64,000 bases of DNA. It comes from VAZQ01 sp035293945 (GTDB taxonomy: Bacteria > Pseudomonadota > Alphaproteobacteria > Rhizobiales > Xanthobacteraceae). The stretch covers positions 434,001 through 498,000 of the forward strand of contig DATGLV010000011.1 in assembly GCA_035293945.1 (NCBI GenBank). Direction: 5' to 3'. Position 1 is the first letter of the stretch. Every line of letters begins with the position of its first letter. A program made the position numbers and the translations under genes. The notes under the pieces are model-generated. The model saw nothing but the letters and a program-made list of their open reading frames with translations, searched no databases and was not told where the DNA came from. Below are positions 7,784-16,154 of the stretch, piece after piece.

Positions 7784-8854
7784 TTATCTGCTTACTGAGG
7801 CAACCCGGGCGAGGTAGTACTGCAGGAGCTTGCTCAAGCCGGCACGCGGCTGTCGAAGCTGCTCCATCGTGCATAGCCGCGGTGACTTGTCCGGCCGCCA
7901 GCGCAGCAACTTGGTGCCATGGCGGAACCTGCCTCCGCTAACGTGATCGTAGCTCACCTCCACCACAAGCTTCGGCTTGAGCGGCTCCCAATCGTTGGAG
8001 CGCGCGCTCGACCAGCGGCTGGGACCGCCGGGGGCGCGGCCGGTGAAACCGGGAGGCGCGATCAGCTTCTTCAAGCGGGCGGTCAGCGCCGGCTTGTCGC
8101 TGGCCGCAATATTGGCGGCAAAGCCCACGTGGTTCAGCAGCCCCTGATCATCATAGAGGCCGAGCAGCAACGAGCCTGCGACCGGCCTTCCCTCGTTGTA
8201 ACGAAAGCCGCCGACCACACAGTCAGCGGTGCGATGCAGCTTGATCTTTTGCATGCCGCTGCGCTCGCCAGACCGGTAGGTCATCGCGCAAGGCTTGGCG
8301 ATAATGCCGTCGAGCCCTCTCCCGATGCCCTCGAGCCAAGCCTTGGCTTCGGCGAGATTCGTCGTTGCGGGTGACAGGCGGATGCTGGCGCTGTTTTGGA
8401 GATATTTGCCCGCAAAGGATTCTAGCTGGGCGCGGCGCTCGCGCAGCGGGACTTCGATGAGCGATCGGCCTTGTGCATCCGCCAGGAGATCAAAAGCGAG
8501 CAGCTGCGCCGGCGTTTCGGCGGCGAGCCGCTTTACCCGGCTTTCCGCCGGATGGATACGCTGCAAAAGGGCATCGAACGAGAACACTCCGGCCTGCGGT
8601 ACCATGATCTCGCCATCGAGCACGAAACGGCGCACTGGTAGCGCCAGCGCAGCCTGCACGAGCTCCGGAAAGTAGCGCGTCAATGAGCGACAGGATTTGG
8701 ACTGTAACTCCACTTTGCCTAGGTCACGAAAGACGAGACAGCGAAAGCCATCCCATTTGGGCTCATACAACCAGCCAGGCCCGGCGGGCACATGGCCGAC
8801 CGTCTGCGCCTCCATGGGCGGGACCGGCGGATGCACAGCGAGCTTCGCGGCCAA
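7784..8854 (-). CDS. ATP-dependent DNA ligase (LigC/LigD-type)
   Basis: A 356-residue two-domain ligase. The adenylated lysine is K33 in the motif EPKWDGFR. Further nucleotidyltransferase motifs are LDGEIM (III), GLDGIIAKP (IV) and MQKIKLHR (V). The OB-fold domain follows, ending at VASVSR. The protein has neither the polymerase nor the nuclease domain of full LigD, so it resembles the separate LigC repair ligases of rhizobia, which act in stationary-phase repair and end joining. The start is TTG with a GGAG ribosome site 7 bases upstream. No ku gene is present in the window. Confidence 0.85.
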   Translation of the reverse strand: MAAKLAVHPPVPPMEAQTVGHVPAGPGWLYEPKWDGFRCLVFRDLGKVELQSKSCRSLTRYFPELVQAALALPVRRFVLDGEIMVPQAGVFSFDALLQRIHPAESRVKRLAAETPAQLLAFDLLADAQGRSLIEVPLRERRAQLESFAGKYLQNSASIRLSPATTNLAEAKAWLEGIGRGLDGIIAKPCAMTYRSGERSGMQKIKLHRTADCVVGGFRYNEGRPVAGSLLLGLYDDQGLLNHVGFAANIAASDKPALTARLKKLIAPPGFTGRAPGGPSRWSSARSNDWEPLKPKLVVEVSYDHVSGGRFRHGTKLLRWRPDKSPRLCTMEQLRQPRAGLSKLLQYYLARVASVSR

Positions 8855-8875
8855 TCGTTACTCCGGGAACGCAAA

Positions 8876-8904
8876 GGGCCCCGGCCAGTGCATGGCCGGG
8901 GCCC
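8876..8904 (-). terminator. Strong hairpin between the zinc-ribbon gene and the ligase gene
   Basis: An 11-base perfect inverted repeat (8876-8886 with 8894-8904) with a 7-base loop, followed on the minus strand by only three T. It probably terminates or attenuates transcription from the small gene upstream, just before the ligase start. Confidence 0.5.
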
Positions 8905-8916
8905 ACGGCACGAGAC

Positions 8917-9189
8917 CTAGCGGGGTTGGGGCTGCTGGGGGGGACTAGGTCGGCGCCGATCGGAAGAAGTGTAACGCGCCACGGTCGCGTAATTTGCCGC
9001 GGCCACACGCCCATCGCGGGTCCACCAAGAATGAAGGCGCCCGCAGCGCGGACAGGGCAATTTCGTCACTGTGTTGGGAAGCCTGGCGAAGCTCTCTGTA
9101 TCCAACTGAATTCCGGTCGAAAACTCCCGATCGGTGACCGGACACTTAAACAACAAGACGCCCACATCTGCCTCCCGAAAACCCAGCAC
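8917..9189 (-). CDS. Small zinc-ribbon-like conserved protein
   Basis: A protein of up to 90 residues. The conserved core is FKCPVTDREFSTGIQ, then LPCPRCGRLHSWWTRDGR, which fits a small zinc ribbon of the type common as uncharacterised 60-80-residue proteins in Bradyrhizobium. The start may be the ATG at 9189 or a GTG at 9165; the shorter form begins right at the core. The C-terminal 25 residues are low in complexity and rich in Arg and Pro. It lies upstream of the DNA ligase on the same strand. The function is unknown. Confidence 0.6.
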   Translation of the reverse strand: MLGFREADVGVLLFKCPVTDREFSTGIQLDTESFARLPNTVTKLPCPRCGRLHSWWTRDGRVAAANYATVARYTSSDRRRPSPPQQPQPR

Positions 9190-9412
9190 GCCACATTATC
9201 AAGCTAGCCGGGATTTGCGGCTGTCTCGGTCCGCAATCCGACTTAGGCCAGCCATTTCCGGATCAACTTTTCGTGGTGCCGCCACGTCCCGCCCCTGCCA
9301 TACAACAAGAATCCAGTCCCAAGGTTTCATTCCAGGTTCACCGGCTCCTGGAACTTGGGGCGGCGGCAAAATTTCTTGTTTCATACGCTCTGAACCCTGT
9401 CAGGCAATTGTC

Positions 9413-9928
9413 ATGTTCGCCAGCTCTGTGTCATCGGATCAGTCCACCCAGAACGACCGTGTATGGGAAATCATCGAGCACGTCGGCATTGCCATGCTGA
9501 CGACGCGATTCAGCGGCGGCATGCGCGCACGCCCGCTGGAAGCGCGGCCCGACCGTGCGGGCAACTTGATCCGTTTTCTCACCGACAGGCGCAGCGGCAA
9601 GGACCGCGAGATCCTGGCCGCACCGGAGGTGGGTTTGGCGTTCATCGACGCGAACGCGAAGGCCTACCTGTCGGTTACCGGGCGTGCCGAGCTGGTGCGT
9701 GACCGCTCTGAAGTACAAGGCATCTGGAAGGGTACCGACACCGTCTGGTGGCCGGGTGGACCGGACGATCCCAACGTGCTGGTGTTGCGCGTCACGCCCA
9801 CCATTGCGGAGCTGTGGGATGGCCCTTCGAGTCGGGCAGTCGTCGCCTTTGAATTCGCTAAGGCAAGGCTCACGGGGCGCAGGCCAAACTTGGGCGAGAA
9901 CCGGAAAGTGACCCTCCGGCTGGGATAG
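9413..9928 (+). CDS. Pyridoxamine 5'-phosphate oxidase-like general stress protein
   Basis: A 171-residue member of the split-barrel flavin-binding family, close to the general stress protein 26 group. The family layout is visible: an N-terminal helix VWEIIEHVGIAMLTT, the strand pair around GNLIRFLTD, then VGLAFIDANAKAYLSVTGRAEL and the C-terminal WELWDGPSS-like strand (here IAELWDGPSS). It probably binds FMN or F420-like cofactors, but the enzyme activity is unknown. The ATG at 9413 fits the domain boundary; the longer in-frame stretch from 9134 lacks similarity and overlaps the opposite-strand gene. Confidence 0.82.
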   Translation: MFASSVSSDQSTQNDRVWEIIEHVGIAMLTTRFSGGMRARPLEARPDRAGNLIRFLTDRRSGKDREILAAPEVGLAFIDANAKAYLSVTGRAELVRDRSEVQGIWKGTDTVWWPGGPDDPNVLVLRVTPTIAELWDGPSSRAVVAFEFAKARLTGRRPNLGENRKVTLRLG

Positions 9929-10078
9929 GCCCGGCTGCGGAGCCTCCGTATTTGAACCGACCAATCGTCACACCGGGCCCGGCCTTCCGTCGGATCCGAA
10001 TGATATCGGCGCGTCTTCATCGCAGGGATCAGGGGCAGATGGCGCCGCGATCTCAGTTGTCGTTTCGGCCGCAGGCCA

Positions 10079-10104
10079 GGAACCAAGCAAATGGTCGACA
10101 CGTT
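10079..10104 (+). promoter_or_regulatory. EcfG-type promoter for the 72-residue protein
   Basis: GGAAC (10079-10083), 17 bases, CGTT (10101-10104). The predicted leader to the GTG/ATG at 10151-10160 is about 40-50 bases. Confidence 0.65.
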
Positions 10105-10150
10105 GATTTGCAGATTCATCCAATGTTTTGAGCCCTCAGCTGCATGACGG

Positions 10151-10369
10151 GTGATGAAGATGGGAAGCGCAACGTACAGGATCGTGCATGCGAGGGATGA
10201 TTGGAGCATTGAGCACGATGGCGCCATGACTGGGGTTTATGCGACTAAGGAGGCCGCGTTCGAGGCAGCGGCGATTGCGGCCAGCAATGCGATCAAGGAA
10301 GGCCACGGAATAACAATTACCGTGCCGGGCGCGGACGAAACCGGCGAACCGGCTTTGGGAGCCCGATAA
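10151..10369 (+). CDS. Small DUF2188-like protein
   Basis: A protein of about 70 residues. It may begin at the GTG at 10151, the ATG at 10154 or the ATG at 10160. The pattern YRIVHARDDWSIEHDG, then YATKEAAFEAAAIAASNAI and GHGITITVPG is a beta-beta-alpha-beta module like DUF2188 proteins, which carry one compact fold and occur in stress-induced sets. An EcfG-type promoter lies directly upstream. fdhD follows 28 bases later and could be co-transcribed. No enzyme residues are seen. Confidence 0.75.
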   Translation: MMKMGSATYRIVHARDDWSIEHDGAMTGVYATKEAAFEAAAIAASNAIKEGHGITITVPGADETGEPALGAR

Positions 10370-10397
10370 CTGCGGGCCACGAATCCAAATTGGCGAC

Positions 10398-11249
10398 GTG
10401 AATGCGTCCGTGCAACCGGCAGAGGACATGCTCTCCACCAACAATTCAGGTCCTGGACTGAAATTGCTTGCAGTCCCGTGGTGCTCGGTCACTGCGCTCC
10501 AGGACGAGCAGACCTGTGGGCGTGAGGTGGCCGAAGAAACGCCGCTGGCGCTCGAATACGGGGGCCTTCCCTATGCGGTGATGATGGGCACGCCCGCGGA
10601 TCTCGAAGATTTTGCGATCGGCTTTTCTATTACCGAAGGCATCATCCGACAGATCGACGACATTCGTGCCCTCGACTACGCACCTCACAACGACGGCATC
10701 CGGATTTGCCTCACACTCCGCGCACACGCCCTGCATCGCTTCCTGTCCCGCCGACGGGTACGCGCCCTGCGGGGCCATACGGGTTGCGGGGTGTGCGGGG
10801 CGGAAGACTTGCAACAGGTTGACGCGCTTCCGCTTCCGTCCGTCGGCGCGGGACCGACTGCCAGACCGGCGCTTGGCGGCGTGCTGCAGCGGCTGCGCGA
10901 CGCCCAACCATTGAGCCGCCGCACCCACGGAGCGCACGCGGCCGCCTGGGTTTCAAATGCCGGGATTCCTCTGCTGGTGCGAGAGGACGTCGGACGCCAC
11001 AATGCGCTGGATAAGCTCATCGGCGCGGCGTTGCGCAGCGGCCAGGATTTGCGCGCGGGTTTCTGTTTGATCACGAGCCGCTGCTCGTTTGAGATGGTGC
11101 AGAAGACACTTGCAGCCGGTATCAGCACGCTTGTCGCGGTGTCGGCGCCGACCGCGTTTGCGATCCGGACCGCACGGTCGGCTGGTCTGACGCTGCTGAC
11201 GCTGGACCGGTCAGGACATGAAATCACCTACGCGGCGCCGACGAGATGA
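10398..11249 (+). CDS. fdhD: Formate dehydrogenase accessory sulfurtransferase FdhD
   Basis: A 283-residue FdhD family protein. FdhD moves sulphur from a cysteine desulfurase to the bis-MGD molybdenum cofactor, which formate dehydrogenases need. Family marks are EYGGLPYAVMMGTPADLEDF, the CxxC at C130/C133 (HTGCGVCG) that carries the sulphur, and VREDVGRHNALDKLIG near the C-terminus. The start is GTG. No formate dehydrogenase or other molybdoenzyme gene lies in the window, so its client must be encoded elsewhere. It follows the EcfG-driven 72-residue gene at close distance. Confidence 0.93.
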   Translation: MNASVQPAEDMLSTNNSGPGLKLLAVPWCSVTALQDEQTCGREVAEETPLALEYGGLPYAVMMGTPADLEDFAIGFSITEGIIRQIDDIRALDYAPHNDGIRICLTLRAHALHRFLSRRRVRALRGHTGCGVCGAEDLQQVDALPLPSVGAGPTARPALGGVLQRLRDAQPLSRRTHGAHAAAWVSNAGIPLLVREDVGRHNALDKLIGAALRSGQDLRAGFCLITSRCSFEMVQKTLAAGISTLVAVSAPTAFAIRTARSAGLTLLTLDRSGHEITYAAPTR

Positions 11250-11352
11250 ACCTACCGTTTGCGCCGCACAACGCGACAGTGGCGATCGCCGGCCAAGCAG
11301 TGCCGCAGGCGTGCAAGCATTCGTCAGACCCCCATCAGAATTCCGATACGCC

Positions 11353-11547
11353 TCAAGGATTCAAGCCTCCACGTCGATTCAAGCCTCCACGTCGCGACAG
11401 GCCCATGACCGCACTGATCAAGAACAACAACAAGACGATGAAGAAGATGATCTTGGCCATGCCGACCGCTGCTCCCGCGATCCCGCCAAAGCCGAGCACG
11501 GCTGCAATGAGCGCGAGGATCAGGAGGGTCACGACCAGATTAAGCAT
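11353..11547 (-). CDS. DUF1328 (UPF0391/YtjA) small membrane protein
   Basis: A 64-residue protein with two transmembrane helices (LVVTLLILALIAAVLGFGGI and MAKIIFFIVLLLFLISAVMGL) separated by a Gly-rich turn, the usual layout of DUF1328 proteins. The C-terminus carries RRGGLN twice, encoded by an exact 18-base tandem duplication, so the tail is probably recently extended. It lies 30 bases downstream of the larger membrane protein on the same strand and may be in its transcript. The family is often stress induced. Its role is unknown. Confidence 0.85.
   Translation of the reverse strand: MLNLVVTLLILALIAAVLGFGGIAGAAVGMAKIIFFIVLLLFLISAVMGLSRRGGLNRRGGLNP
11358..11393. repeat. 18-base tandem duplication inside the DUF1328 gene
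   Basis: GATTCAAGCCTCCACGTC occurs at 11358-11375 and again at 11376-11393. Being six codons long, it keeps the frame and duplicates six residues near the C-terminus. Confidence 0.95.
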
Positions 11548-11577
11548 CGCAATCTCTCGAGAGGGTGGCAGCCGGGA

Positions 11578-12525
11578 TTAGCTTCCGACAACCTGGGTCT
11601 CGGCATCGCGCAATTCGCCTCCCAGGATTCCGGCAAGAATCGCCACGACCGCCCCAAATAAGAGTGACATGAAAATCCAAAAGGACAAATAAGCGCCGCC
11701 CGTGGCGATGGTATCGGCGGTGCGCTGGAAGTCTTCGCGCGCTTTCGCCTCTACACTATTCACGCGTGTCATCGCGTCAGGCTGGGAAAGCCCCGTATGT
11801 TCGGCAACGAGCTCGGCCAGATAATTGCGATCCTCATCGGCGATCCGCCCCTGCCCGAGGCTGTGTTGCAAGATGCGAGATGCCTCCGCGCGCTGCTCGG
11901 CGGTGGCCGCCGATCCGGCCTGCCCAGCTTCACCGGTGGTGCCGCCGCCCGCCGATGCATTGCTTGAACCGGCGCGCGGCGCGGTCCGGAACAACATGTC
12001 CACGTAGTAGTCGACCGGGTCGGCGGCGGCGGCACGGCCGTTCTGCCCGACGCCTAGAGCCGCTGCGGTCGGAGCCGCAGCTGCCGTCTCCTGGCTGCCG
12101 GTCTGCCGCAACATGCCGAGCGTGACCGCGCCGCTGGCGATGGAAACGACCGCGGCCAGGAATACGGCCAGCGCCCACACCAGGAATCCCTGTGCACCGT
12201 CCCGAAATCGGGTCTCCTCCCTGCTGATACCGGCGCCGAAATGAGCGCGCAATCGGCCGGAGAGAAAGCCGCCGCAGGCGAAACCCATCGCTTGCGCCAG
12301 GACCAGCCACACAGCCCCGATGGCGGCAAGCGTCGTGGAAGCGCGGCCTCCGATGGGCGAAGCCAGCGAGAGCCCAATGCCGGAGCCGAGCGCGACAACG
12401 ATGAACATAACCGCAATCGCACCAATCGCACCCGCAATCGCAGCGCTCCAGGAAAATGGCGACGGGGCTCTGGGCTCATCGCTCCCGATCACTTCGAGAT
12501 CATCCACAATGGTCGATTCGCTCAT
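11578..12525 (-). CDS. Multi-pass membrane protein of unknown function
   Basis: A 315-residue protein with about four transmembrane helices. Two are N-terminal (SWSAAIAGAIGAIAVMFIVVA, TTLAAIGAVWLVLAQAMG), one lies near 113-135 (FLVWALAVFLAAVVSIASGA) and the last is near 280-300 (FWIFMSLLFGAVVAILAGIL). The region from 155 to 270 is soluble, rich in Ala and Gly at first and then helical (ASRILQHSLGQGRIADEDRNY). The pattern resembles PhnA-like or phosphoesterase-associated membrane proteins of rhizobia, but I cannot assign a family. DUF1328 follows on the same strand. Starts at the ATG at 12525. Confidence 0.7.
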   Translation of the reverse strand: MSESTIVDDLEVIGSDEPRAPSPFSWSAAIAGAIGAIAVMFIVVALGSGIGLSLASPIGGRASTTLAAIGAVWLVLAQAMGFACGGFLSGRLRAHFGAGISREETRFRDGAQGFLVWALAVFLAAVVSIASGAVTLGMLRQTGSQETAAAAPTAAALGVGQNGRAAAADPVDYYVDMLFRTAPRAGSSNASAGGGTTGEAGQAGSAATAEQRAEASRILQHSLGQGRIADEDRNYLAELVAEHTGLSQPDAMTRVNSVEAKAREDFQRTADTIATGGAYLSFWIFMSLLFGAVVAILAGILGGELRDAETQVVGS

Positions 12526-12542
12526 CGCCCAAGTCTCAGCTC

Positions 12543-12617
12543 TATGTGTCTTAGTATGTGTCTTAGTGCTCTTTGCGCCCTTTGTCGCACGCTCCTGCTT
12601 TGATGTCGCACGCTCCT
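12543..12617. repeat. Two short direct duplications in the divergent intergenic region
   Basis: TATGTGTCTTAG is repeated back to back at 12543-12554 and 12555-12566. TGTCGCACGCTCCT occurs at 12583-12596 and again at 12604-12617. They lie upstream of the membrane-protein gene. Confidence 0.9.
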
Positions 12618-12707
12618 AACTTAACAATGGCAAGGGGTATTCCGCAGTTCCGGTGGGTCGGCAGACCGCGGCACTGCAAGCCGATAGCCATACAAATCCG
12701 TAACCCC

Positions 12708-12732
12708 GGAACGACCGCACCGCCGGTTGGTT
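12708..12732 (+). promoter_or_regulatory. EcfG-like promoter with GGTT at -10
   Basis: GGAAC (12708-12712), 16 bases, GGTT. The -10 differs from CGTT at one base. It ends 33 bases before the ATG at 12765, a spacing like the exact sites in this window. Confidence 0.45.
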
Positions 12733-12764
12733 CACCCATAACGGACAGCACAGGAGATATAACG

Positions 12765-13025
12765 ATGTCGAAAGCTATCTCGGCGCTCGCCGCAGCGATC
12801 TTCCTCGCCGGCGCAGTATCGGTCGCCCAGGCGGCCAATGACAACCAATCAAGGGACCGGGGAGGCTACGATATTGGCCCGCTGGGACAGTGTTTTGCCC
12901 CGCCCGATTGCGATCAGGGCGGAGACGATCAAGGATATGGCGCGCGCAGATATGGCTACGGCGGTTACGGTTATGGCTACGCTCCCCGATACTACTATCA
13001 TGGGAGGTGGCACCGCCTGCGATAA
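12765..13025 (+). CDS. Small exported Gly/Tyr-rich protein
   Basis: An 86-residue protein with a Sec signal peptide (AISALAAAIFLAGAVSVAQA, cleavage at about residue 23). The mature part has QCFAPPDCDQGGDD and then YGYGGYGYGYAPRYYYHGRW, a Tyr/Gly-rich tail often seen in rhizobial envelope proteins. Two cysteines six residues apart could form a disulphide. An AGGAG ribosome site precedes the ATG. A longer in-frame extension to 12573 precedes the signal peptide and is rejected. The function is unknown. Confidence 0.75.
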   Translation: MSKAISALAAAIFLAGAVSVAQAANDNQSRDRGGYDIGPLGQCFAPPDCDQGGDDQGYGARRYGYGGYGYGYAPRYYYHGRWHRLR

Positions 13026-13109
13026 CTTGCGAGTGCTCGGGACGTTTCCGCAGGCCGCGCCGGCGGGGCACGGTCCCGGGCGCCGCTTGGCCTTGGCCGC
13101 CTGCCTCGG

Positions 13110-13613
13110 TCAGGCGGCTTTGCGATTGACCGCCGACTCGGCGATGGTCGTGAGCTTCTTGTCCGCGGCCTTCTCCTCGTCGAGCGTGAGCTGCAGGGTT
13201 TGTGCGCAGTCGGCGCGGCCAAGCTGCCTTGCCCACGCAATCAGCGACCCGTAGCGCGTGATCTCATAGTGCTCCACGGCCTGGGCGGCAGCGATGACCG
13301 CGGCATCGATCAAATCCTTGTCGCTGGCTTCGCTCACCACATCGTCGGCTTCTTCGATGATCCCGTCGATGGCCGGACAGTCGATCCCCTTTGGCTCGAC
13401 ACCGCACATCTTGAAGACCTGCTCGAGTCTTTGTACATGCCCTTCGGTTTCTCGAAAATGCGATTGCAGAGCCTGCTTCAGCTGCGGATTTGTCGATTTT
13501 CCGATCATTTCCGGCAGCGATTTTGTGATCTTCTTCTCGGCGTAGAAGATGTCTTGCAAGGTATGAACGAAAAGATCGTTCAATGATTTTATGTCCTTCG
13601 AGAACAGGCCCAT
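13110..13613 (-). CDS. YciE/YciF-type ferritin-like ferroxidase (DUF892)
   Basis: A 167-residue ferritin-like four-helix protein. Conserved parts are GLFSKDIKSLNDLFVHTLQD, YAEKKITKSLPEM, HFRETEGHVQRLEQVF, and the C-terminal pair EHYEITRYGSLIAWA and DEEKAADKKLTTI, which supply the Glu/His ligands of the di-metal site. Relatives are induced by osmotic, starvation and general stress. Two ATGs are near the start; the one at 13613 lies 7 bases after AAGAAGGA, while the one at 13619 is too close to it. An EcfG-type promoter at 13685-13710 fits stress control. Confidence 0.88.
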   Translation of the reverse strand: MGLFSKDIKSLNDLFVHTLQDIFYAEKKITKSLPEMIGKSTNPQLKQALQSHFRETEGHVQRLEQVFKMCGVEPKGIDCPAIDGIIEEADDVVSEASDKDLIDAAVIAAAQAVEHYEITRYGSLIAWARQLGRADCAQTLQLTLDEEKAADKKLTTIAESAVNRKAA

Positions 13614-13684
13614 CGGCATATCCTTCTTGTTTACGAATTGAGCACGCATGCGCGGCATGTCAGATGCGCGGCATTCTCTATTCT

Positions 13685-13710
13685 AACGAGGAAAGCATTT
13701 CATCTGTTCC
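13685..13710 (-). promoter_or_regulatory. EcfG-type promoter for the YciF-like gene
   Basis: On the minus strand GGAAC, 17 bases, CGTT. Transcription is expected from near 13678, about 65 bases before the ATG at 13613. Confidence 0.7.
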
Positions 13711-13796
13711 GCGGTTCGATCCCACGAGAAAGGGAACTTGTCGGACGGCCAGCCCTTACTCTCAGAGATGTAGGAGCAAACCACGGAGGTTGAACA

Positions 13797-14195
13797 ATGA
13801 TAACCATGAATCGTTGGCTCCTCTTTGGCCTATGTGGAACCGCAATGGGCATACTCTTTTCGGCAGCCGCGCCAGCGGGCGCTCAAACGCCTTCCGGTCC
13901 GGGAACGGAGGCGCCCGCGGTTCCGCCACGTGCCGTCGATCCGAAGCCCTGCTCCGACCCCGCGACAGAAGCCCATCGCAACAGCAGCCCGAGCGAGCGG
14001 AGCAAACAAGGAGACAGTTCTTCGAAGCAGACGAACGAGACGCTTAGCGACAAGCTCAGCAACTCAAATGGAGTCCTCTGCCCGCCCCCTGAGGTCGATC
14101 CTGGCGTCAAGGCGCCGCCACCCAACGCCGCCACCACGCCCGTCATTCCTCCGCCCGGCAGCCCTGGCGGCGATCCCACCGTGCAGCCGAAGTGA
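13797..14195 (+). CDS. Small Pro-rich exported protein
   Basis: A 132-residue protein with a signal peptide (MNRWLLFGLCGTAMGILFSA, cleavage after AGA at about residue 29). The mature part is rich in Pro, Ser and Thr (PSGPGTEAPAVPPRAVDPKP and PPPNAATTPVIPPPG), with two Cys about 40 residues apart that could form a disulphide. It looks disordered and periplasmic. No known domain is visible. The start could be the ATG at 13797 or the one three codons on; both leave the signal peptide intact. Confidence 0.65.
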   Translation: MITMNRWLLFGLCGTAMGILFSAAAPAGAQTPSGPGTEAPAVPPRAVDPKPCSDPATEAHRNSSPSERSKQGDSSSKQTNETLSDKLSNSNGVLCPPPEVDPGVKAPPPNAATTPVIPPPGSPGGDPTVQPK

Positions 14196-14435
14196 AGACC
14201 TGAGCTGAGCTTCCGCAACGCCGGTAACGGTTGCCGCGCAGCGCCACGAAATCCGGAGGCAGAGTCGCGCCCAAGGTGGTTATGTGCACGGCACCTATGC
14301 GACATCAATGTCGGGTGCAGCACACAGGAACGTTGGCGCTCCTGGTCGATTAGGAAAATGGACGGAAGAGAATGTGCCTCCCTGTTCACTTCCGCCTATG
14401 GAGTCCGCGGTCCGCGATCGTGGGCTCCATTCGTT

Positions 14436-14684
14436 TTACTCGCCGTGCTCTTCTGTCATCTCCAGGACAAGCCCGGTGAGCGTCGCACCTATCCCGAATG
14501 TCATCGCGAACACCCCGATGTACATCGCCATGACCAAACGCGGTGACGGGCCTGATCTGATCAATGCAAAGATGGTTAGATCGCTGCACAACGGCAGTAC
14601 CAGCGCGAACAAAGCACCCAGCACCAGCCCGATCGTGAGGTGCCCACCAAGCGCCAAAGATATTTCCTTTGATTCGCGCTGCAT
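14436..14684 (-). CDS. Small three-helix membrane protein
   Basis: An 82-residue protein with three predicted membrane segments: HLTIGLVLGALFALVLPLC, LTIFALIRSGPSPRLVMAMY (the weakest) and IGVFAMTFGIGATLTGLVLE. It ends with the charged tail EMTEEHGE. No family is recognised. An exact EcfG-type promoter ends 31 bases upstream of the ATG, which supports both the gene and the start. Confidence 0.7.
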   Translation of the reverse strand: MQRESKEISLALGGHLTIGLVLGALFALVLPLCSDLTIFALIRSGPSPRLVMAMYIGVFAMTFGIGATLTGLVLEMTEEHGE

Positions 14685-14715
14685 CGCGATCGAGCCTCGG
14701 CTAAAGCCGACTTTG

Positions 14716-14741
14716 AACGCGCCAAGGCCACCGACAGTTCC
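14716..14741 (-). promoter_or_regulatory. EcfG-type promoter for the 82-residue membrane protein
   Basis: On the minus strand GGAAC, 17 bases, CGTT. The predicted leader is about 25 bases. Confidence 0.65.
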
Positions 14742-14939
14742 TTTAAATTACGATATGTCGAACCGGCTCCAGCTAGCGTGGCGGACTTGAAGCACCTCTC
14801 ATTCTTGCCGCAAGTTTTTCAAAGGCACTTCACATCCCAAACCACACTAGCCTCGCATACTTGCTAGTGTCCGTTTTGATTCCGAAGTTGGCTCGGTGGC
14901 CGGTGGAAGGCGAGATTCGTCGGCCGGAAGGGGCTTAAT

Positions 14940-16154
14940 TTATTCGAGATCGGCCTCGAGCGGCAGCGGATACGAAGAACCCTCCCCTATTTTGGATATT
15001 TCTCCGCCCTCGGCCGCGCCGCTCTTGGCGGCTCCTACCGTATCGGCCATTACGGCGCCGCGCCGGCCCAACGGCTTTTCGACACCGACGGTGGAATCAC
15101 GCGCGGTTTGATGCTCGATCTCGGAATTCAGCTCGGCACCGACCAGTATCACGATGGCCGAAAGCCACATCCACATCATCAAGCCGACGATGGCGCCAAG
15201 AGCACCGTAGGTCGCGTTATAATTGGCAAAATTGGCGAGATACCACGAAAAGAGCGATGAAATCGTCAGCCACGCCACCGCCGCAAAAACGCTGCCCAAG
15301 CTGATCCAGCGCCACTTTGCCGGCCTGCGACTCGGGCCATAACGATAGAGCACAGCGGTCGCCGCCATAATCAATATGCACATCAGAGGCCACCGCAGAT
15401 AGCCAAGCAGCTCGGCATGGGCGGCCAAGCCGAACCACGCCCACAACAGAGGAAAGACCACGACGGCGCTGACTGCTAGGAGCACGGCGCCGATGCCGCA
15501 TACAGTGAAGAAGAGTGAAATAAGGTTGAGCCGAATGAGCCCGCGCGCCTCTTGCTCATCGTAGATGACGTTGAGCGCGTCGAACATCGACTTCATCCCG
15601 GCATTGGCGCTCCACAGAGCGATGCAGAAGCCAACGAGGAATCCAAACGTCAGCCGACCGTCGCTCTTCGCGGCAATCAGGGTAATTTCGTCCCGCAGCA
15701 CATCGAGCACGTCTGCAGGAACAACACCGGCCAGGAGCGAAAGATGCCTGGCGATCGTGCCGGCATCGGTGAACAGCGCATAGAACGACACGCCGGCCGC
15801 AATCGCTGGAAACAGTGCCAGCAGCGAGTAGAATACCACCTCCGCAGCGAGCGCGAGCAACCGGTCATCCTGAGACTCCTGAAAGGTTCGCAGGATGATG
15901 TCCTTCCAACCACGCCAAGGAATCTGAGACGGTGAGCGCGCCTTTCGGCCGCGCCCTCGTTCGGCGGCGCGGATCTCCTGGAGGCGAAGGGGCTCCTGCG
16001 CCGGCGTCGCGCGGGGTATCACGCCGCCCTGCTTGACCGGCTTGGTGAAGCCCCGGCTATCGTCCTGTTTGAGCGCGAAAATGACACCGGCCGTTACGAC
16101 CACAGAGGCCGCCACCCAGGCGGCGAGATTGTCGAGCCTGGAATTTGTCGGCAC
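14940..16154 (-). CDS. YihY/BrkB-family inner membrane protein
   Basis: A 404-residue member of the YihY/virulence factor BrkB family, with six membrane helices. Family landmarks are ILRTFQESQDDRLLALAAEV, FYSLLALFPAIAAGVSFYAL, the conserved WSANAGMKSMFDALNVIYDE and the C-terminal NYNATYGALGAIVGLMMWMW. The C-terminal 60 residues are soluble. The N-terminal 80 or so residues hold one extra hydrophobic helix (AAWVAASVVVTAGVIFALK). The frame is open back to 16391, but an EcfG-type promoter at 16348-16372 lies there. A GTG at 16154 with AGGGGAA upstream is the best start I see, leaving a leader near 190 bases. The transport role of the family is unsettled. Confidence 0.85.
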   Translation of the reverse strand: MPTNSRLDNLAAWVAASVVVTAGVIFALKQDDSRGFTKPVKQGGVIPRATPAQEPLRLQEIRAAERGRGRKARSPSQIPWRGWKDIILRTFQESQDDRLLALAAEVVFYSLLALFPAIAAGVSFYALFTDAGTIARHLSLLAGVVPADVLDVLRDEITLIAAKSDGRLTFGFLVGFCIALWSANAGMKSMFDALNVIYDEQEARGLIRLNLISLFFTVCGIGAVLLAVSAVVVFPLLWAWFGLAAHAELLGYLRWPLMCILIMAATAVLYRYGPSRRPAKWRWISLGSVFAAVAWLTISSLFSWYLANFANYNATYGALGAIVGLMMWMWLSAIVILVGAELNSEIEHQTARDSTVGVEKPLGRRGAVMADTVGAAKSGAAEGGEISKIGEGSSYPLPLEADLE

